Source: Bin75 sp965200435
Lineage (GTDB): Bacteria > Nitrospirota > Nitrospiria > Nitrospirales > UBA8639
Assembly (NCBI GenBank): GCA_965200435.1
Contig: OZ241337.1
Coordinates: 620,001 to 684,000 of the forward strand
DNA: 64,000 bases
Direction of reading: 5' to 3'
In this document: positions 27,621 through 34,753 of the stretch, piece by piece
Numbering within the stretch: position 1 is the first letter of the stretch
How the letters are laid out: each line of letters starts with the position of its first letter
Notes under the pieces: generated by a model
Told to the model about the DNA's origin: nothing
The model's database searches: none
The model's input: only the letters and a program-made list of their open reading frames with translations
Made by a program: the position numbers and the translations under genes

Positions 27621-28504
27621 CAGCTCAACTCGGCCTTTCGGATGATCTCGGGAAGCCGGTGCGACAACCGGCCGGCCATGACGTGCACGCCATCGCAGAA
27701 TGGACGAATGGCACGAATGGTTCGCACTGCAATCTCCATTCCGGCTTCGGCTGCATGGGCGTCTCCGGCGTCACGCAGTTCCTGCAGGATCTCTTCGGGA
27801 ACGTCGATGCCTGACACGTGCGCATTGACGTATTCCGCCATTTTGATGGAACGGAGCACCAGGACCCCGGGTAAGATTTTACGGGAATACGGACGCACCT
27901 CGTCCATGAAAGACCGGACCTCCTTCGCTGAGAATACGGGTTGCGTCTGAAAAAATTGAGCGCCGGCGTTGACCTTGGCCTCAAATTTTTCATGCAAGAG
28001 TTCAACCGATTCTGCGGTGGGGGCCGCCGCACCACCGATCAAGAACGCGGTCCGTCCCTCCAACGCGTGACCGGCTAAATCCCGTCCCTGATTGAGTTCG
28101 CTCACCACGTGCATGACTTGCACGGTATCCAAGTCGAAAACCGGCTTGGCATCCTTATGGTCGCCGGCGCTCGGGCTGTCGCCGGTCAGACACAGCACGT
28201 TACGGATTCCGAGCACGTGCGCGCCCAGGAGATCCGATTGAATGCCGATTCGGTTTCGATCCCGACACGTGAGTTGGAGCACGGGGGCATGCCCCTGTTC
28301 ATACAGAAGGCGGGCCACAGCCACCGGACTCGTGCGCATCACCGCGGCGGCGTTATCGGGCACGTTGATCCCATGCACTCGTCCGATCAACGACTTGGCA
28401 ATCTCGAGTAATCCCGACACGTCAGTCCCCTTGGGGGGATTCAATTCGACGGTCACGGCAAACTGGCCTTGGGTCAACGTCTGATGGAGCGTGGACGCGT
28501 TCAT
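27620..28504 (-). CDS. metF: 5,10-methylenetetrahydrofolate reductase
   Basis: Reduces methylene-THF to methyl-THF, supplying methionine synthesis (in some autotrophs the reductive acetyl-CoA methyl branch). 294 residues, bacterial length. FAVTVELNPPKGTDVSGLLE with the catalytic glutamate, LQLTCRDRNRIGIQSDLLGA, VLCLTGDSP and FEAKVNAGAQFFQTQPVF are diagnostic. The frame is open further upstream inside folD; I chose the ATG that begins the conserved region, 8 nt after the folD stop. Operon with folD and panB. Confidence 0.94.
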   Translation of the reverse strand: MNASTLHQTLTQGQFAVTVELNPPKGTDVSGLLEIAKSLIGRVHGINVPDNAAAVMRTSPVAVARLLYEQGHAPVLQLTCRDRNRIGIQSDLLGAHVLGIRNVLCLTGDSPSAGDHKDAKPVFDLDTVQVMHVVSELNQGRDLAGHALEGRTAFLIGGAAAPTAESVELLHEKFEAKVNAGAQFFQTQPVFSAKEVRSFMDEVRPYSRKILPGVLVLRSIKMAEYVNAHVSGIDVPEEILQELRDAGDAHAAEAGMEIAVRTIRAIRPFCDGVHVMAGRLSHRLPEIIRKAELS

Positions 28505-28512
28505 GGCATGGC

Positions 28513-29382
28513 TCAGTCCGTTCCCTTCTCCGTTGCCGCTCGCCTGGCTCCCTCCACCGTGTTCGCCAACAACATGGCAATGGTCATGGGTCCGACGCCT
28601 CCCGGGACAGGGGAAATCCATCCTGCGCGTTCATGCACCTGCTCAAAATTCACGTCGCCAACCAACCGACCGTCATCGAGTCGATTGATTCCCACGTCAA
28701 TCACGATGGCCCCCTCTTTCACCATGTCGCCCGTGATGCACTGGGGTTTGCCAATTGCAGCCACCAGGATATCGGCTTCCCTGCAGACGGCGGGGAGATC
28801 CTGTGTCCGGGAATGACACATCGTCACGGTGGCGTGTCGATGCAACAGAAGCATGGCCACGGGCTTTCCCACGATGTTGCTGCGCCCCACCACGACGGCC
28901 TGTTTCCCTGCCAGGGATTCGCCGGTGGCTTCGATCATGCGGATCACCCCTTTGGGCGTACAGGGAACAAACACCGGATCGCCCGCGACCAACCGACCGA
29001 TATTGCATGGATGAAAGCCATCGACATCCTTGCCGGGAGACAGGGCATTGAGAACGGCCTGCCCGTCAATATGTGCCGGCAAGGGAAGCTGCACCAGAAT
29101 CCCATGTACCTTGGGATCAGCATTTAACTGGTCGACGAGAGTTAACAATTCGACTTGGCTTGTCTGCGCAGACAAATGATGATCGGCCACGTACAGGCCG
29201 GCGGCATCACAGGCTTTCTTTTTATTGCGAACGTAGACCGCCGAGGCCGGATCGTCGCCGACCAACACCACGGCCAAACCCGGGTGAACGCCAGTCCGGG
29301 CTTGAAGGGCTTGCACGTCCCGGCCAATGCCATCCCGAATGTCCTTTGCCAAGCTTTTTCCATCAATGATCCGAGCCGTCAC
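28513..29382 (-). CDS. folD: Bifunctional methylene-THF dehydrogenase / methenyl-THF cyclohydrolase
   Basis: Interconverts methylene-, methenyl- and formyl-THF. 289 residues. VVLVGDDPASAVYVRNKKKACDA has the catalytic lysine and tyrosine; GILVQLPLPAH, PGKDVDGFHP, CTPKGVIRMIE and the Rossmann motif VVGRSNIVGKPVA are all present. I chose a GTG start because AAGGAGG stands 5 nt before it and it yields MTARIIDGK; an ATG five codons upstream would place that ribosome binding site inside the coding region. First gene of folD-metF-panB. Confidence 0.95.
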   Translation of the reverse strand: MTARIIDGKSLAKDIRDGIGRDVQALQARTGVHPGLAVVLVGDDPASAVYVRNKKKACDAAGLYVADHHLSAQTSQVELLTLVDQLNADPKVHGILVQLPLPAHIDGQAVLNALSPGKDVDGFHPCNIGRLVAGDPVFVPCTPKGVIRMIEATGESLAGKQAVVVGRSNIVGKPVAMLLLHRHATVTMCHSRTQDLPAVCREADILVAAIGKPQCITGDMVKEGAIVIDVGINRLDDGRLVGDVNFEQVHERAGWISPVPGGVGPMTIAMLLANTVEGARRAATEKGTD

Positions 29383-29427
29383 ATCGTCCTCCTTCATGTC
29401 GCAAGGTCCCATTTTACACGTTACGCT

Positions 29428-29457
29428 ACGATAACAGGGGCGAAAAATTCCAGTCAA
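29428..29457 (-). promoter_or_regulatory. Sigma70-type promoter of folD-metF-panB
   Basis: Minus strand TTGACT, 18-nt spacer, TATCGT, about 46 nt ahead of the folD GTG. The rest of the 314-bp gap between folD and the antitoxin gene (29458-29696) shows no convincing gene; small frames there lack ribosome binding sites and similarity. Confidence 0.5.
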
Positions 29458-29696
29458 TCAAGGGGAACGCAAGGTCAGGGGCTCCGTCTCCATCGTTCGG
29501 AAATCTATCCGTCGCAAGCATGATCCGACTGTCCAAGATCAGAGGTGCTCCACGCCAACCAAGCTCACCGCACCGATTCCACCACTGACTCCATGCTTTC
29601 TGACAACGGCTCACAGGGTGGTGGCCTTACACAGCAAATTGTATGACATCGTCATCCATACTCGACTCGAATAGGGAAAACGTGGGAGGGCGCCTG

Positions 29697-29957
29697 ATGC
29701 GAATCAACGCCAGACTTGATGAAGTTAAGACTGAAAAGCTGAAGCAGCTTCAACCACTGACGCGGCTCGACGTGAGCGAAATTGTGAAACGCGCCATTGA
29801 TCTTTTGCACCGGCAACAGGCCGGACAGACCCGGGAAAAACTCGATGCCTTGTTGTCGAGTGATTTCGTGGGCTGCGCCGAAGGCCCCGAGGACATAGCC
29901 AGCCGATACAAACAGTATCTGACACAAGATCTCGAGAACAAACATGGTGCTGGCTGA
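29697..29957 (+). CDS. Ribbon-helix-helix antitoxin-like protein
   Basis: 86 residues. MRINARLDEVKTEKLKQLQ followed by TRLDVSEIVKRAIDLLHRQQ is the beta-strand plus two-helix pattern of CopG/MetJ-type DNA-binding antitoxins, with a C-terminal extension that would bind a toxin. GGGAGGGCG precedes the ATG. It overlaps the start of a PIN-domain frame by 14 nt, the standard VapBC-type layout. The partner toxin is frameshifted, so this may be an orphan antitoxin. Assigning it to a named VapB subgroup is not possible from sequence alone. Confidence 0.75.
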   Translation: MRINARLDEVKTEKLKQLQPLTRLDVSEIVKRAIDLLHRQQAGQTREKLDALLSSDFVGCAEGPEDIASRYKQYLTQDLENKHGAG

Positions 29958-30300
29958 TACCGGTTACTGGCTTGCGTTGGCTAACGTCCGGGACCGCTGG
30001 CATGAGGCAGTGGTGACGGCGAGCCGACGCTTAGACGACTCGCTTGTCGTCACGTGGCCGGTGGTGACCGAAACCTGCTCCCTCATGCTCACGCGGCTAG
30101 GTGTGCAGGCGGAGTTGTGCTTCGTCGAACAAGTGTCGACGTGAACATCTATGAGATCAAGCCGGAACATCTCGGCACCATCCGTGCGTTCATGGGACAA
30201 GACACGCATCGGCCAATGGATTTGGCAGACGCCTCGCTTGTCCTCGCGGCGACCCAACTCGGAGAAGGGCGCATGCTCTCCACCAACCGACGCGACGCCG
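29944..30300 (+). pseudogene. PIN-domain toxin, frameshifted
   Basis: Begins MVLADTGYWLALANVRDRWH with the first PIN aspartate, continues to VVTETCSLMLTRLGVQ, then stops after CFVEQVST. The rest of the domain resumes in another frame as VNIYEIKPEHLGTIRAFM and PMDLADASLVLAATQLGEGRMLSTNRRD, carrying the later PIN acidic residues. One net base is missing or gained near 30120-30145. The C-terminus after the RRD region no longer resembles a PIN protein. Intact relatives are RNases of about 130 residues. A sequencing error would give the same picture, but the degraded C-terminus argues for real decay. Confidence 0.75.
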
Positions 30301-30304
30301 GTCA

Positions 30305-30353
30305 GCCTCTCCGCCCTTGTAGCGGCCGCATCTCATGCGGCTCTTGGAGAGGC
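30305..30353. repeat. Nested palindrome
   Basis: Outer perfect 8-bp arms GCCTCTCC (30305-30312) and GGAGAGGC (30346-30353) enclose an inner perfect 7-bp hairpin GCCGCAT-ctc-ATGCGGC (30325-30341). No T tract follows on either strand, so a simple intrinsic terminator is unlikely. It lies between the toxin pseudogene and the IS481 remnant; nature unknown. Confidence 0.6.
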
Positions 30354-30428
30354 CGCGGTCCAAGAAGCGCCATGAGCCTGCCCTCGACATCTGTCATCGA
30401 GGGATGGCGCAGCGACAAAAGAGGGGGG

Positions 30429-30499
30429 AGCCTGGGCCGACACTCTCCGGTAGAATTCCTCCTTCACCAGCAACCCGAGTTCACAGGTGGCCCCATACA
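30429..30499 (+). mobile_element. Decayed right end of a third IS481-like element
   Basis: About 71 bp resembling the last 75 bp of copy 2, ending in the same GTGGCCCCATACA terminus. In translation it reads LGRHSPVEFLLHQQPE against LGRQSPVQSLIHHQPE in copy 2. It ends five bases (CTGCC) before the left end of copy 2. No left end or catalytic core of this element is visible, so it is a 3' remnant of a diverged relative. Confidence 0.75.
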
Positions 30500-30504
30500 C
30501 TGCC

Positions 30505-31591
30505 TGTATAAGTTCAGAAACCTTTGGCACTCCTCGAAACAGGAGGAGAGGCCATGCAAATCCACCATGTCGGCTATCGCATCAGGGGGTTTTATCGACT
30601 AACGCAATTCGGGCATCGTTGGGACATGATACCCCACGAAGCCCATCACCGACTCAAGATTCTGCACTTTTGCGCCCGGCATGGCCCAGCCGCGACGGGG
30701 GAGGCCTTTGGCGTCAGCCGCCGGACGCTTTATCGCTGGCAGCGGGCGCTCACTCAGGCTGGCGGGGACCCGCAGGCGTTGGCCGTCCGCTCTAGGGCCC
30801 CCCACCGGCGGCGGCAGGCCACGTGGCCACCCGCCCTGAGCCAAGCGATCCGGCGGCTACGCACCACGTATCCCAACCGTGGGAAGGCCAAGCTGCACGT
30901 CCTACTGCGGCCGTGGTGTGCGCAGCACGGGCTAGCCCTCCCCAGGGTCTCCACCATCGGGCGCCTGATCGCCCGCGCCCCGGACCGGATGCGGCACACG
31001 CCGAGCCGCCTGGATGCCCGGGGCCGGCCCAAACCCCGGACACGGCGCCGGAAATCCCGCCCGCCCCGGCCCCGCCCCGCCCAGCCCCTGGCGGTCTTGG
31101 CCGGCGATCCCGTTGTGCGGCTCCACGCCGGACTCCGCCGCTACCTATTCACCTTCATCGATCCCTGCAGTCGCTTCGCCTTCGCTGTGGCCACCGCCAC
31201 CGCCTCCAGCCGCCATGCCACCCACGCCCTCGATGCACTCTGTGCGTTGCTCCCGGCCCCACCCCGGGTCCTCCTCTCCGATAACGGCCCGGAGTTCCAG
31301 GGGCATTTCCAGCACCGGCTCGATGAACGCGGCATCACCCACTGGTGGACGTATCCCCGATCCCCGAAAATGAACGCTCATGCGGAACGGTTCAATCGCA
31401 CCCTGCAAGAGACCTTCGTGGACTACCACGAGGATCTGCTGTTCGACGATTTGGCGGCCTTTAACCGCAAACTGGCCGATTGGTTGCTGGCCTACAATAC
31501 CGTGTTGCCCCACCATAGCCTTGGGCGGCAATCTCCGGTACAATCCCTGATTCACCACCAACCCGAGTGCCAAATGTGGTGGCCCCATACA
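30505..31591 (+). mobile_element. IS481-family insertion sequence, copy 2 (1,087 bp)
   Basis: Same length and ends as copy 1 (TGTATAAGTTCA at the left, CCATACA at the right) but in the opposite orientation on the chromosome, 5.6 kb away. The first ~405 bp differ from copy 1 at roughly 8-9 percent of positions by eye; from about 30910 to 31540 the two look identical. Flanks are CTGCC and ACGCC. The left end abuts a remnant of a related element; the right end is 32 bp before the next gene. Confidence 0.9.
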
Positions 31592-31600
31592 ACGCCTTGA
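30554..31600 (+). CDS. IS481-family transposase, copy 2
   Basis: 348 residues, apparently intact: HTH (EAFGVSRRTLYRWQRAL), Arg/Pro-rich linker, rve core with Asp203, Asp243 and Glu278. Start ATG follows GGAGGAGAGG. As in copy 1 the frame reads through the terminal repeat; here a TGA occurs 9 nt outside the element, giving a different short tail (TTP). Differences from copy 1 cluster in the N-terminal DNA-binding part (for example ARHGPAATGEAF against ARYGRPATYEAF), with only two in the C-terminal two thirds. Confidence 0.93.
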   Translation: MQIHHVGYRIRGFYRLTQFGHRWDMIPHEAHHRLKILHFCARHGPAATGEAFGVSRRTLYRWQRALTQAGGDPQALAVRSRAPHRRRQATWPPALSQAIRRLRTTYPNRGKAKLHVLLRPWCAQHGLALPRVSTIGRLIARAPDRMRHTPSRLDARGRPKPRTRRRKSRPPRPRPAQPLAVLAGDPVVRLHAGLRRYLFTFIDPCSRFAFAVATATASSRHATHALDALCALLPAPPRVLLSDNGPEFQGHFQHRLDERGITHWWTYPRSPKMNAHAERFNRTLQETFVDYHEDLLFDDLAAFNRKLADWLLAYNTVLPHHSLGRQSPVQSLIHHQPECQMWWPHTTP

Positions 31601-31623
31601 CACCCCCCCAAGGGTGCCGTAGC

Positions 31624-32664
31624 ATGACCGCCGTGCGACATCCTTCCGCGCTCCAATCCGTTTCGTTGTATTTCCCATCCTGTTATTCGCGGCAACGGGG
31701 CGCGGTCCGGACGCCACTCTACACCGTCGCCGTGGTTCTGCTTCTGAGTACCTGGGGAGTCCCGGTTCTCGCCAATCCCATCAGCCACCTGAGCAGCCCC
31801 CAATCCTTTATCGCACATCCTTCAGGCGAAGGCTATTTCATCGCCAATGCCAATGGCGAACCCGGCACGTCTGACAACAACGGGTTCATCTCGAAACTTG
31901 ACCGGGACGGCAATTTGCTGGATCTGCACTTCATTCAGGGCGGCCGGGGCGAGACGATCCTGCACTCACCCCATGGCATGGCCGTCACCGGCGAAACTCT
32001 CTACGTGGCCGACATCGACGTCATCCGGGGATTTGATGCGCAATCCGGCAAACCCACGATCACCGTTTCCCTGCATCCGTTTCACGTGGAGGAATTGACG
32101 GATCTGATTGCCGACGGCAGCGGGAAACTCTTTGTCCTGGACACGGCCGGAAACGCCGTGTACCGGATTGACCCCCAACGCGATCACGAGGTGTCCCTCT
32201 ATCTGCAACACGAGGATTTGGCGTCGCCTCGAGGGCTGGTCGTTCACCCGAGATCGGGCCGGCTCTGGATCGCCAGCCTCGACAACGGAACCGTGATGGA
32301 AATTGCGGAAGACCGCACCCTGACCGAGGTCATTTCCAATTCGTTTTTTACCGGCAAGTTTCGGAATTTAAGCGGGATCGACTTCGATCGATTCGGCAGC
32401 CTGTACCTGTCCGACCTCACCGCGGGAAAAATCTGGCGGGTTCAGCCGGACCGTTCCATGCAGGTCATTGCCGAGTTTTTGATTTCGCCGTCTTCCGTCA
32501 AAATCGACCGCCGGAACCACATGATCCTGGTTCCCTATTTGTATGCCAACGGGGCTGAGATCAATGGTCTTGAACGCCCGACCAATACCGGCAAGCAACG
32601 GAAGCGCAAACGGACTCTTTCGGATTACGGGCTGGGCTGGCTGGAAGAGAACGAGAAGCCATGA
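31624..32664 (+). CDS. Exported NHL/SMP-30-like beta-propeller protein
   Basis: 346 residues. A hydrophobic segment (about 34-50, TVAVVLLLSTWGVPVLA) after a basic 33-residue lead suggests an export signal or anchor. The rest is repeats of the type GLVVHPRSGRLWIASLDNG, GIDFDRFGSLYLSDLTAGKIWRV and GMAVTGETLYVADIDVIRGF, typical of six-bladed propellers. No catalytic residues can be named; related proteins bind ligands or hydrolyse lactones. The C-terminus is basic. The stop overlaps the next gene by 4 nt. Its native upstream region was probably altered by the IS element ending 32 bp before the ATG. Confidence 0.7.
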   Translation: MTAVRHPSALQSVSLYFPSCYSRQRGAVRTPLYTVAVVLLLSTWGVPVLANPISHLSSPQSFIAHPSGEGYFIANANGEPGTSDNNGFISKLDRDGNLLDLHFIQGGRGETILHSPHGMAVTGETLYVADIDVIRGFDAQSGKPTITVSLHPFHVEELTDLIADGSGKLFVLDTAGNAVYRIDPQRDHEVSLYLQHEDLASPRGLVVHPRSGRLWIASLDNGTVMEIAEDRTLTEVISNSFFTGKFRNLSGIDFDRFGSLYLSDLTAGKIWRVQPDRSMQVIAEFLISPSSVKIDRRNHMILVPYLYANGAEINGLERPTNTGKQRKRKRTLSDYGLGWLEENEKP

Positions 32665-33329
32665 GCAAGTGTATCTACTGCCACGAACGAAAAGGGAAAC
32701 GCCCCTGCCCGGCGTTACGCGGTGCCATTTGCAGCCAATGCTGTGGGACCCACCGCGTCGTCAGGATTGCGTGCCATTCCGATTGCGTCTATCTGGACGC
32801 GAACGTGGACTATCAACAAAAACGTGTCGGGGATCAGTTCGAACAGGAACGGCGCGCCTTCTACAAGGAACTGCTCGAACAATCAGGAGACAAGGCCGCG
32901 GAGATATTTTATTTCCTCGAAGCCGTGACGTTTAAACATTTTCAGGCACGGAGCGACGCGCAGGATGGGGATGTCATCGCGGCCATCCAGTCGTTGCGTC
33001 GATCGTTCAGCCCAATCCACGTGCCTGAGGGCATGACCCATCCCTTTACCGAAGCCCTCAAGAAAGAATATCAAGCCTTCATGGAGGGAGAAAAACCCGA
33101 CACCCAACTCGTGAGCGAGGTGCTGGAGCGTGGCCTGACGTTCATTACCGGTTTTTCGGGAGACGGGCTTCGTTCCAATCGCTTTCTCAACGGATTGATC
33201 GGATTTCTCAAAAGCCGTCACCCTGACGTCGCCGAAAAGCTGACGAGGCTCGGCACGAGCGGAGGACGCGTTATCCTTCCGAGCGGCACCCACATGGAAG
33301 ACCAGCCGACCCGAAGCTTTCCCCGCTAG
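32661..33329 (+). CDS. Cys-rich N-terminal domain protein, unknown function
   Basis: 222 residues. The first 45 residues contain MSKCIYCHERKGKRPCPALRG, ICSQCCGTHR and CHSDCVYL: eight cysteines in CxxC-like spacing that should hold one or two zinc ions. The remainder is alpha-helical with FYKELLEQSGDKAAEIFYFLE and a conserved-looking HVPEGMTHPFTEALK, then a Lys/Arg-rich tail. Similar Cys-rich heads occur in uncharacterised bacterial proteins and in SEC-C-type metal-binding domains; I cannot name a function. Translationally coupled to the propeller gene by a 4-nt overlap. Confidence 0.7.
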   Translation: MSKCIYCHERKGKRPCPALRGAICSQCCGTHRVVRIACHSDCVYLDANVDYQQKRVGDQFEQERRAFYKELLEQSGDKAAEIFYFLEAVTFKHFQARSDAQDGDVIAAIQSLRRSFSPIHVPEGMTHPFTEALKKEYQAFMEGEKPDTQLVSEVLERGLTFITGFSGDGLRSNRFLNGLIGFLKSRHPDVAEKLTRLGTSGGRVILPSGTHMEDQPTRSFPR

Positions 33330-33362
33330 CAACCTGCCCCAGAACCTCGCCTGCCGTTTACC

Positions 33363-33965
33363 TTATTTCACTTCGACGGTCATTTCGATACGTTCAAGGG
33401 GATTATCTTTGGGGTCCCGGGCTTGACGCACGATTTCCTCAGCTACCTCCATGCCCTTCACCACTTCGCCAAACACCGTGTACTGCCCGTCCAGACTGGG
33501 GGCTTTGCCGACCATGATGAAAAACTGAGAACCGGCGCTATTGGGATCGGCCGCCCTGGCTGCCGACACGATGCCCCGTTCATGCGGAATCCGGTTAAAC
33601 TCGGCCGGCAAGGTATACCCAGGGCCTCCCATGCCGTAGAGATGTCGCTTGCTCGGATCTTTGGTATTGGGATCACCACCTTGAATCATAAAACCGGGAA
33701 TCACCCGGTGGAAAATCGTCCCGTTATAGAAACCCTTCTGGGCTAAATTCAAAAAGCTTTCCACGTGCTTGGGCGCCAGTTTCGGGAAGAATACCAGTTC
33801 CATTTGACCGAATTTGGTGGTGATGATCGCACGAGGAGCCTTGCCCTCTGCCGTCAAAAGGCCTTGAGGATTCCCGGCTCGAAGACTTTCTCCATTGATT
33901 CCCACAAAGAGCACCGCGACTCCAATGACCAACAGGATTTTTCTTGCCACACGTAATCCAAGCAT
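33363..33965 (-). CDS. Exported cyclophilin-type peptidyl-prolyl isomerase
   Basis: 200 residues. An N-terminal hydrophobic signal (KILLVIGVAVLFVGI) precedes a cyclophilin domain: FHRVIPGFMIQGGDP with the catalytic arginine, PAEFNRIPHERGIVSAAR, NSAGSQFFIMVGKAPSLDGQYTVFGEVVKGM. The central loop is short, as in bacterial PpiA/PpiB. Predicted periplasmic, assisting folding of exported proteins. AAGGAGGATGAAGGA stands before the ATG. Last gene of the fab-rnc cluster; it converges with the Cys-rich gene with only 33 bp between. Confidence 0.92.
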   Translation of the reverse strand: MLGLRVARKILLVIGVAVLFVGINGESLRAGNPQGLLTAEGKAPRAIITTKFGQMELVFFPKLAPKHVESFLNLAQKGFYNGTIFHRVIPGFMIQGGDPNTKDPSKRHLYGMGGPGYTLPAEFNRIPHERGIVSAARAADPNSAGSQFFIMVGKAPSLDGQYTVFGEVVKGMEVAEEIVRQARDPKDNPLERIEMTVEVK

Positions 33966-34011
33966 TCCTTCATCCTCCTTACTGGTTTTTCTTAAGATCT
34001 ATCCGTTGAGA

Positions 34012-34716
34012 TCAGCCCGAGCCGGTTGCAGACCGGAGTTGTTCAAGCGCCTGTTTGGCCGCTTCCTGTTCAGCTATTTTCTTACTGTGCCCCTTCCCGC
34101 TTCCCTGACATTGTTGTTCAATTTCCACCGTCACTTCAAATGCTTTTTGATGATCCGGGCCTGATTCGTCGATCACTTTATAGACCGGCAGGACCTGCAC
34201 GTGCCGTTGACACCATTCCTGCAATTGACTTTTGTAGTCCTGTCTGAACGTTGCAACGTCCTCCTGGTGTAATGTTTTGAGTTGGGTTTCCAGCGCCTGT
34301 AATGTAAACGTTCGTGCCGCCGCCATCCCGCCATCCACATAAACGGCTCCGATCACGGCCTCCAACGCGTTTGCCAGGAGAGACACTTTGTCCCTGCCCT
34401 TGGTGCGTTCTTCACCTCGGCCCAAGCGGAGCATTTGGCCAAGACCCAACCGCCGCGAGGCGTCTGCCAGCGTGACCCGCCCCACAAGCCGGGCTCGGAT
34501 CTGTGATAATTCTCCTTCCGCCAACTCCGGAAAGGTTTCTGCCAAATATTCACTCACGATCAGACCCAACACTGCGTCACCTAAAAACTCGAGGCGTTCG
34601 TTATTTGCCGCGGGTTCGGGCCGCTCGTGGGAACGATGCGTCAAGGCCTCTTCCAATAAAGCTCGCTGGCGAAAATGATACGGCAGTTGTCGATGCGCCT
34701 CCTCACACACATTCAT
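34012..34716 (-). CDS. rnc: Ribonuclease III
   Basis: Double-strand-specific RNase for rRNA and mRNA processing. 234 residues. The RIII signature NERLEFLGDAVLG lies at 39-51 with the metal-binding residues; EAVIGAVYVDGG gives the later catalytic glutamate; a double-stranded RNA-binding domain (YKSQLQEWCQRH ... KKIAEQEAAKQALEQL) ends the protein. The ATG follows GAGAAAGG; an upstream in-frame start would extend it by 28 unrelated residues. Downstream of fabF by 37 nt, a common pairing. Confidence 0.96.
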   Translation of the reverse strand: MNVCEEAHRQLPYHFRQRALLEEALTHRSHERPEPAANNERLEFLGDAVLGLIVSEYLAETFPELAEGELSQIRARLVGRVTLADASRRLGLGQMLRLGRGEERTKGRDKVSLLANALEAVIGAVYVDGGMAAARTFTLQALETQLKTLHQEDVATFRQDYKSQLQEWCQRHVQVLPVYKVIDESGPDHQKAFEVTVEIEQQCQGSGKGHSKKIAEQEAAKQALEQLRSATGSG

Positions 34717-34753
34717 GCCCTTTCTCTGATGGTCTGGTGCGTCCGGGAAAAAC

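Noticed and set aside
23821..31591. Active composite transposon
   Set aside because: The outer ends lack matching target duplications and the interior is core metabolism and a tRNA, so mobility of the whole block is not supported; only the inverted pair is reported.
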